Assembly (NCBI GenBank): GCA_017482485.1
Contig: JAFUMV010000064.1
Location: 1-34,306, forward strand
Reading direction: 5' to 3'
DNA from: Lachnospiraceae bacterium
GTDB taxonomy: Bacteria; Bacillota; Clostridia; Lachnospirales; Lachnospiraceae
Length of the DNA: 34,306 nt
The notes below the pieces were generated by a model. The model was not told where the DNA came from. It saw only the letters and a list, made by a program, of their open reading frames with translations, and made no database searches. The position numbers and the translations under genes were made by a program. The number at the start of each line of letters is the position of its first letter. Within the stretch, counting starts at the first letter, position 1. Below are positions 30,778 to 34,306 of this stretch, in pieces.

Positions 30778-31023
30778 GTGCGTCAGTTTGGAAAAGATGG
30801 AAAAACGCTGCTGGCAGTCAGATGTAACGGCTGCGGGCGGTCTATGAAAGTGGAGAACGGTGTGCTGAAGGAAGGCTGCTTTTTGGGCAGACAGGATTTT
30901 GGATATTTCAGTACTATGGATGGACAGCGGCACAGTTTTGATTTGTGTGAGGAATGCTATCGGGAAATGGCAAAGGCATTCACCATCCCGGTGGAAATGG
31001 AGGACATCACCGAGCTCCTGTAA
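30778..31023 (+). CDS. Small putative zinc-binding protein
   Basis: An 81-residue protein I do not recognise by name. It has a treble-clef-like or zinc-ribbon set of cysteines: CNGCGRSM near residues 17-24 and LCEECYREM near 60-68. A glycine-rich middle has EGCFLGRQDFGYFSTMDGQ. The GTG start at 30778 is fixed by a strong AAAGGAGG 6-7 bases upstream; the frame is open from GTG 30754 but that lies before the ribosome binding site. It sits 116 bases after rimI and 47 before rnz, same strand. No motif tells its function; role in RNA or redox is not claimed. Confidence 0.75.
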   Translation: MRQFGKDGKTLLAVRCNGCGRSMKVENGVLKEGCFLGRQDFGYFSTMDGQRHSFDLCEECYREMAKAFTIPVEMEDITELL

Positions 31024-31070
31024 AAGCAGATTCATGCCGGAAGTGCCGTCATGAATCCGGGAGGAAAAGA

Positions 31071-32003
31071 ATGCTTGAAGTTTGTCTTTTAGGAACCGGA
31101 GGAATGATGCCCCTGCCTTATCGGTGGCTGACATCCTTAATGGTTCGATATAATGGAAAAAGTATTTTGATTGACTGCGGTGAGGGAACCCAGATTGCAA
31201 TGAAAGAAAAAGGATGGAGTCCCAAACCGATCGATATCATATGTTTTACACATTTTCATGCAGATCATATCAGCGGCCTGCCGGGAATGCTTCTCACAAT
31301 GGGGAACGCAGAACGGACACAGCCGCTTCTTCTCATTGGTCCGAAAGGCCTTACCAAAACGGTGAATGCGCTTCGCGTCATCGCGCCGGAGCTGCCGTTT
31401 AAAATTGAATGTGTGGAAATTTCAGAAACGGAACAGACCTTTTCGTTTGATGGCTTTAAAATAGAAACGTTTCGGGTGAATCATAATGTTACCTGTTACG
31501 GCTATAGCATCGTGGTGGAGCGCAAAGGTAAGTTCCAACTGGATAAGGCCGAATCTCTCGGTATCGAAAAGCGTTACTGGAATAGGCTGCAAAAAGGAGA
31601 AACTCTGGAAATTGATGGAAAAATATACACGCCTGATATGGTGATGGGTGAGACCAGAAAGGGGCTTAAGGTCACCTATTGTACCGATACCAGACCAACG
31701 GAAGGTATCGTGAAAAATGCAGCAGATGCGGATCTTTTTATCTGCGAAGGCATGTATGGAGAACCGGAGAAGAAAGATAAGGCAAAAGAGTACAAACATA
31801 TGACTTTTCTGGAAGCGGCCAATATGGCGAAGCGGGCAGAAGTCAAAAAGCTCTGGCTGACCCATTACAGTCCGTCTCTTGTGCATCCGGAGGAGTTCAT
31901 GGGCGGTGTGCGCAAAATTTTCCCTGATGCAATTGCAGCAAAAGACGGAAGAACCGAAGACCTAATGTTTGAAGAAGATGCAAACGAGGACAAAAAATCA
32001 TGA
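31071..32003 (+). CDS. rnz: Ribonuclease Z
   Basis: Endonuclease that trims the 3' trailer of tRNA precursors lacking encoded CCA. The protein is 310 residues, the usual length. The metallo-beta-lactamase zinc motif HFHADH is at 61-66, within [20 protein letters not shown]. The start [23 protein letters not shown], the C-terminal [35 protein letters not shown] and LTHYSPSL are RNase Z hallmarks. GGGAGG precedes ATG 31071. Its TGA overlaps the tsaD ATG by 4 bases (ATGA), so the two are translationally coupled. Both tRNA-Ser genes downstream lack an encoded CCA, which fits the need for this enzyme. Confidence 0.94.
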   Translation: MLEVCLLGTGGMMPLPYRWLTSLMVRYNGKSILIDCGEGTQIAMKEKGWSPKPIDIICFTHFHADHISGLPGMLLTMGNAERTQPLLLIGPKGLTKTVNALRVIAPELPFKIECVEISETEQTFSFDGFKIETFRVNHNVTCYGYSIVVERKGKFQLDKAESLGIEKRYWNRLQKGETLEIDGKIYTPDMVMGETRKGLKVTYCTDTRPTEGIVKNAADADLFICEGMYGEPEKKDKAKEYKHMTFLEAANMAKRAEVKKLWLTHYSPSLVHPEEFMGGVRKIFPDAIAAKDGRTEDLMFEEDANEDKKS

Positions 32004-33034
32004 CAGATGAAAAAAAAGATGTATTGATTCTTGCGATAGAAAGCTCCTGTGATGAGACAGCGGCAGCAGTGGTGAAAAATGGCAGAGAGGTGCTGTCCAA
32101 TGTGATTTATTCTCAGATAGATCTGCACACGCTTTACGGCGGTGTAGTGCCGGAAATCGCTTCCAGAAAACATATTGAAAAAATCAACCAGGTGGTGGAA
32201 AAGGCACTGACCGATGCGGGAGTGACTCTGCAGGAAATCACGGCAATTGCAGTTACTTATGGACCGGGTCTGGTCGGAGCTCTTTTAGTGGGCGTTTCGG
32301 CAGCCAAGGCAATTGCATTTGCAGCGGATAAGCCGCTGGTAGGCGTGCATCATATTGAAGGACATATCTGTGCCAATTATATCGAAAATAAGGAACTGGA
32401 ACCTCCGTTTTTGTGTCTGGTGGTATCCGGTGGTCATTCCCATCTTGTAATGGTAAAAGGCTATGGGGAATACGAAATTCTGGGATGAACCAGAGACGAT
32501 GCAGCCGGCGAGGCTTTTGACAAAGTGGCTCGGGCCATCGGTCTGGGATATCCCGGCGGTCCCAAGGTTGACAAGGTATCCAGGGAGGGAAATCCGGATG
32601 CGATTCATTTTCCCAGGGCAAAAGTAGAGGATAATGTTTATGACTTCAGTTTCAGCGGTCTGAAATCTGCTGTGCTCAATTATATCAATGGCTGTCAGAT
32701 GAAGGGAGAAGAGATTAATCAGGCTGATGTGGCAGCTTCTTTTCAGAAATCTGTGGTGGACGTACTGGTGGATCATTCCATGCACGCAATAAAACAGTAT
32801 GGAATGGAGAAATTTGCCATCGCTGGAGGCGTTGCATCCAATTCTCATCTGCGGGAGGCGTTGGAAAAGGCCTGTGCTGAACAGAACATCACTTTTTATC
32901 ATCCATCTCCGATTTTCTGTACTGACAATGCGGCGATGATCGGAGTGGCAGGTTATTATGAGTATATCAAAGGTGTACGGCATGGCTGGGATTTGAATGC
33001 GGTGCCGAATCTGAGGCTGGGAGAACGAATCTGA
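32000..33034 (+). pseudogene. tsaD: tRNA t6A37 threonylcarbamoyltransferase TsaD, interrupted by in-frame TGA
   Basis: Catalytic iron-binding ASKHA subunit of t6A synthesis, normally essential. The frame would give 344 residues, normal length, with all family motifs: [13 protein letters not shown] (13-25), [19 protein letters not shown], metal ligands in HHIEGH (His118, His122), [43 protein letters not shown] and [11 protein letters not shown]. Codon 163 (32486-32488) is TGA, between EILG and TRDDAAG; a CGA or AGA Arg codon is expected there. Reading stays in the same frame on both sides, so it is one base substitution, not a frameshift. The ATGA overlap with rnz and the 1-base overlap with ispD are intact. 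Either a real nonsense mutation, a sequencing or assembly error, or rescued by suppression; TGA is a genuine stop for many genes here. Confidence 0.9.
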
Positions 33035-33774
33035 TGGAAAGAAAATTTACGACTGCAATTGTGCTGGCAGCAGGGCAGGGAAAACGCATGGGAACCAAGG
33101 TTGCCAAGCAATACCTGGAGATTAAAGGCCGTCCTCTTCTATATTATACACTGAAGGCCTTTGAAGAGTCGCCGCTCATTGATTCCATCATTCTGGTGGT
33201 GAAAGATCAGGATCAGGTTTTCTATTGTAAAAATGAAATTGTGGATGCATATGATTTCCATAAAGTGGATACCATAACTGTCGGAGGAAAAGAACGTTAT
33301 GATTCCGTATGGAATGCGCTGTGTGCGTTGGCGCATACAATGCCGGAAAAGGCAAAAGAAGGCTATGTTTTTATACACGATGGTGCCCGGCCTGTTGTGA
33401 CAGAAAGTATTTTAAAACGATGTCTGGAAAATGTGGAAGCCTATGGCGCCTGTGTGGCGGGAATGCCTGTTAAGGATACCATTAAGATCGCGGATGAAAC
33501 CGGATTTGCTGCCAGTACCCCCAGAAGGGATCTGGTATGGATGGTGCAGACACCGCAGGTTTTTGATTTCGGCCTGATTTATCGCGCTTATGAGGATATG
33601 GAGTCTGCTAAATCGGTATGGGAAACACAGGGATTAAAAATTACCGATGACGCTATGGTAGTGGAGACCTTTACGAATAAAAAAGTGAAGCTTGTGGAAG
33701 GATCTTATGAGAATATCAAAGTTACTACACCGGATGATCTGACCCTGGCGGCTGCATTTTTACAGGATTTATAA
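33034..33774 (+). CDS. ispD: 2-C-methyl-D-erythritol 4-phosphate cytidylyltransferase
   Basis: Transfers CMP from CTP to MEP in the non-mevalonate isoprenoid pathway. The protein is 246 residues. The CTP-binding start is VLAAGQGKRMGTKVAKQYLEI (conserved Gly-rich loop and Lys). VFIHDGARPVV holds the metal-binding Asp, with further motifs MPVKDTIKIADE, MVQTPQVFDFGLIYRAY and ITDDAMVVE, then GSYENIKVTTPDDL, all as in IspD. Its ATG overlaps the last base of the tsaD stop (TGATG), so translation is coupled to tsaD. That makes polar loss possible if ribosomes stop at the internal TGA. The ribitol-phosphate cytidylyltransferase TarI is a relative but fits less well. Confidence 0.9.
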   Translation: MERKFTTAIVLAAGQGKRMGTKVAKQYLEIKGRPLLYYTLKAFEESPLIDSIILVVKDQDQVFYCKNEIVDAYDFHKVDTITVGGKERYDSVWNALCALAHTMPEKAKEGYVFIHDGARPVVTESILKRCLENVEAYGACVAGMPVKDTIKIADETGFAASTPRRDLVWMVQTPQVFDFGLIYRAYEDMESAKSVWETQGLKITDDAMVVETFTNKKVKLVEGSYENIKVTTPDDLTLAAAFLQDL

Positions 33775-33866
33775 TTGAGTTGCTCCCGCTTTGAAGTACG
33801 GATTTGGCATTTTCGGAATGTGATGAAAAAGGTTGTAAAAAAATATATTTTTTTTGAAAAAAATGG

Positions 33867-33895
33867 TTGACACCGCGATTAGTTTTTGCTAGAAT
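33867..33895 (+). promoter_or_regulatory. Strong promoter of the tRNA-Ser pair
   Basis: Perfect TTGACA (33867-33872), exact 17-base spacer, TAGAAT (33890-33895). An A/T-only run (33836-33864) directly upstream resembles an UP element, and contains a weak AT palindrome that could also act as a poor terminator for ispD. Confidence 0.8.
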
Positions 33896-33947
33896 ACATC
33901 TTGCGCTGATGAAGTGCAGAACACGAAAGACACAAAGCGTGTGGCCT

Positions 33948-34033
33948 GGAGAGATATCGAAGCGGTCATAACGAGGCGGTCTTGAAAACCGTTTGTCCGA
34001 AAGGGCGCGTGGGTTCGAATCCCACTCTCTCCG
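33948..34033 (+). tRNA. tRNA-Ser, anticodon TGA
   Basis: The acceptor stem GGAGAGA (33948-33954) pairs with TCTCTCC (34026-34032), with discriminator G at 34033. The anticodon loop is CTTGAAA with anticodon TGA at 33983-33985, closed by GCGGT/ACCGT. A long variable arm (TTTGTCCGAAAGGGCG region) and the T-loop GGTTCGAATCC make it a class II tRNA, serine by anticodon. No CCA is encoded, so RNase Z processing is expected. It decodes UCN, mainly UCA. Confidence 0.97.
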
Positions 34034-34036
34034 TTA

Positions 34037-34080
34037 GATTCAAACAAAAACAACCTGCGGAGCGTGGTGAGGTTTGAATC
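34037..34080 (+). other. Inverted repeat between the two tRNA-Ser genes
   Basis: GATTCAAAC (34037-34045) and GTTTGAATC (34072-34080) are perfect 9-base inverted repeats around a 26-base loop. It may help precursor folding or processing; no T-run follows, so termination is unlikely. Confidence 0.45.
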
Positions 34081-34113
34081 AATAATTAAATAGTTGATGA
34101 TGAATCAGCACCT

Positions 34114-34202
34114 GGAGAAGTACCCAAGAGGCTGAAGGGACACCCCTGGAAAGGGTGCAGGTCGTTAATAGCGGCGCGAGGGTTCAAATCCCTCCTTCTC
34201 CG
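34114..34202 (+). tRNA. tRNA-Ser, anticodon GGA
   Basis: The acceptor stem GGAGAAG (34114-34120) pairs with CTTCTCC (34195-34201), discriminator G at 34202. The anticodon stem CACCC/GGGTG closes the loop CTGGAAA with anticodon GGA at 34148-34150. A long class II variable arm is present and the T-loop is GGTTCAAATCC. No CCA is encoded. It decodes UCC and UCU. Confidence 0.97.
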
Positions 34203-34232
34203 TTCGTTTGATGAAACCAAACGAAACTTTTT
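34203..34232 (+). terminator. Terminator after the tRNA-Ser pair
   Basis: TTCGTTTG (34203-34210) pairs with CAAACGAA (34218-34225), followed by ACTTTTT. The stem is AT-rich but perfect. Confidence 0.6.
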
Positions 34233-34242
34233 GAAAAAAGTG

Positions 34243-34271
34243 TTGACAAACAGGGTGATTTATGATAATCT
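34243..34271 (+). promoter_or_regulatory. Promoter for a transcript leaving the window
   Basis: Perfect TTGACA (34243-34248) with TAATCT 17 bases on (34266-34271), overlapping TATGATAAT. It follows the tRNA terminator and points out of the window, so it likely drives another stable-RNA or housekeeping unit just beyond. Confidence 0.6.
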
Positions 34272-34306
34272 GATCGAGTCGCCTAAAAACGACACTTTAG
34301 CGGAGA

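Noticed and set aside
32486-32540. Selenocysteine at the tsaD TGA
   Set aside because: TsaD has no known selenocysteine form, the expected residue is Arg, and I see no clear stem-loop of the bacterial type directly after the TGA.
33983-33985. tRNA anticodon TGA as a suppressor of the tsaD TGA codon
   Set aside because: Anticodon UGA reads UCA-type serine codons. A UGA suppressor would need anticodon UCA, which is not present in either tRNA here.

Overview
The window looks like a chromosomal segment of a butyrate-forming, low-to-mid GC Gram-positive anaerobe, most likely Lachnospiraceae or a close Clostridia relative. The reasons are the clustered thl-crt-hbd-bcd-etfB-etfA pathway, a ptb-buk pair, sigma-A style promoters with AGGAGG-type ribosome binding sites, an FMN-riboswitch-controlled RibU, and many families common in that group (DUF6809, DUF975, YcxB, C_GCAxxG_C_C). 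Apart from one broken gene it reads as ordinary core genome. I see no insertion sequence, prophage or CRISPR array.

Layout: (1) 1-5740, the acetyl-CoA to butyryl-CoA operon, entering mid-thiolase and ending at a bidirectional terminator. (2) 5774-9052, a minus-strand operon of an XRE regulator, a double zinc-ribbon membrane protein and a TPM-domain membrane protein, with a small DUF6809 gene diverging across a control region that holds two matching 20-bp dyads. (3) 9148-12025, a flavin reductase-rubredoxin fusion, a YbaK deacylase, MtnA, and a convergent Cys-rich protein. (4) 12269-14332, ptb-buk, which converts butyryl-CoA to butyrate plus ATP and so completes the pathway begun in region 1. 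(5) 14600-18391, secA and prfB; this prfB has no programmed frameshift. (6) 18620-23150, a CUT1 sugar ABC transporter (binding lipoprotein and two permeases, no ATPase) with its LacI regulator and a three-box operator region. (7) 23185-24311, two small membrane proteins on the minus strand. (8) 24508-28189, tex with an unusual low-complexity insert, then an FMN riboswitch and ribU. (9) 28461-33774, a YcxB-like protein followed by tsaE-tsaB-rimI-zinc protein-rnz-tsaD-ispD, a tRNA-modification and tRNA-maturation neighbourhood. (10) 33867-34306, two tRNA-Ser genes behind a strong promoter.

The most striking anomaly is an in-frame TGA in tsaD at codon 163, inside an otherwise fully conserved reading frame. 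The most interesting candidate system is the XRE / zinc-ribbon / TPM unit, whose architecture resembles the YdjG-YdjH pair of the Bacillus subtilis phage-shock-like membrane-stress module, here without a PspA or SPFH gene. All functions are assigned by reading protein motifs by eye; no database search was run.
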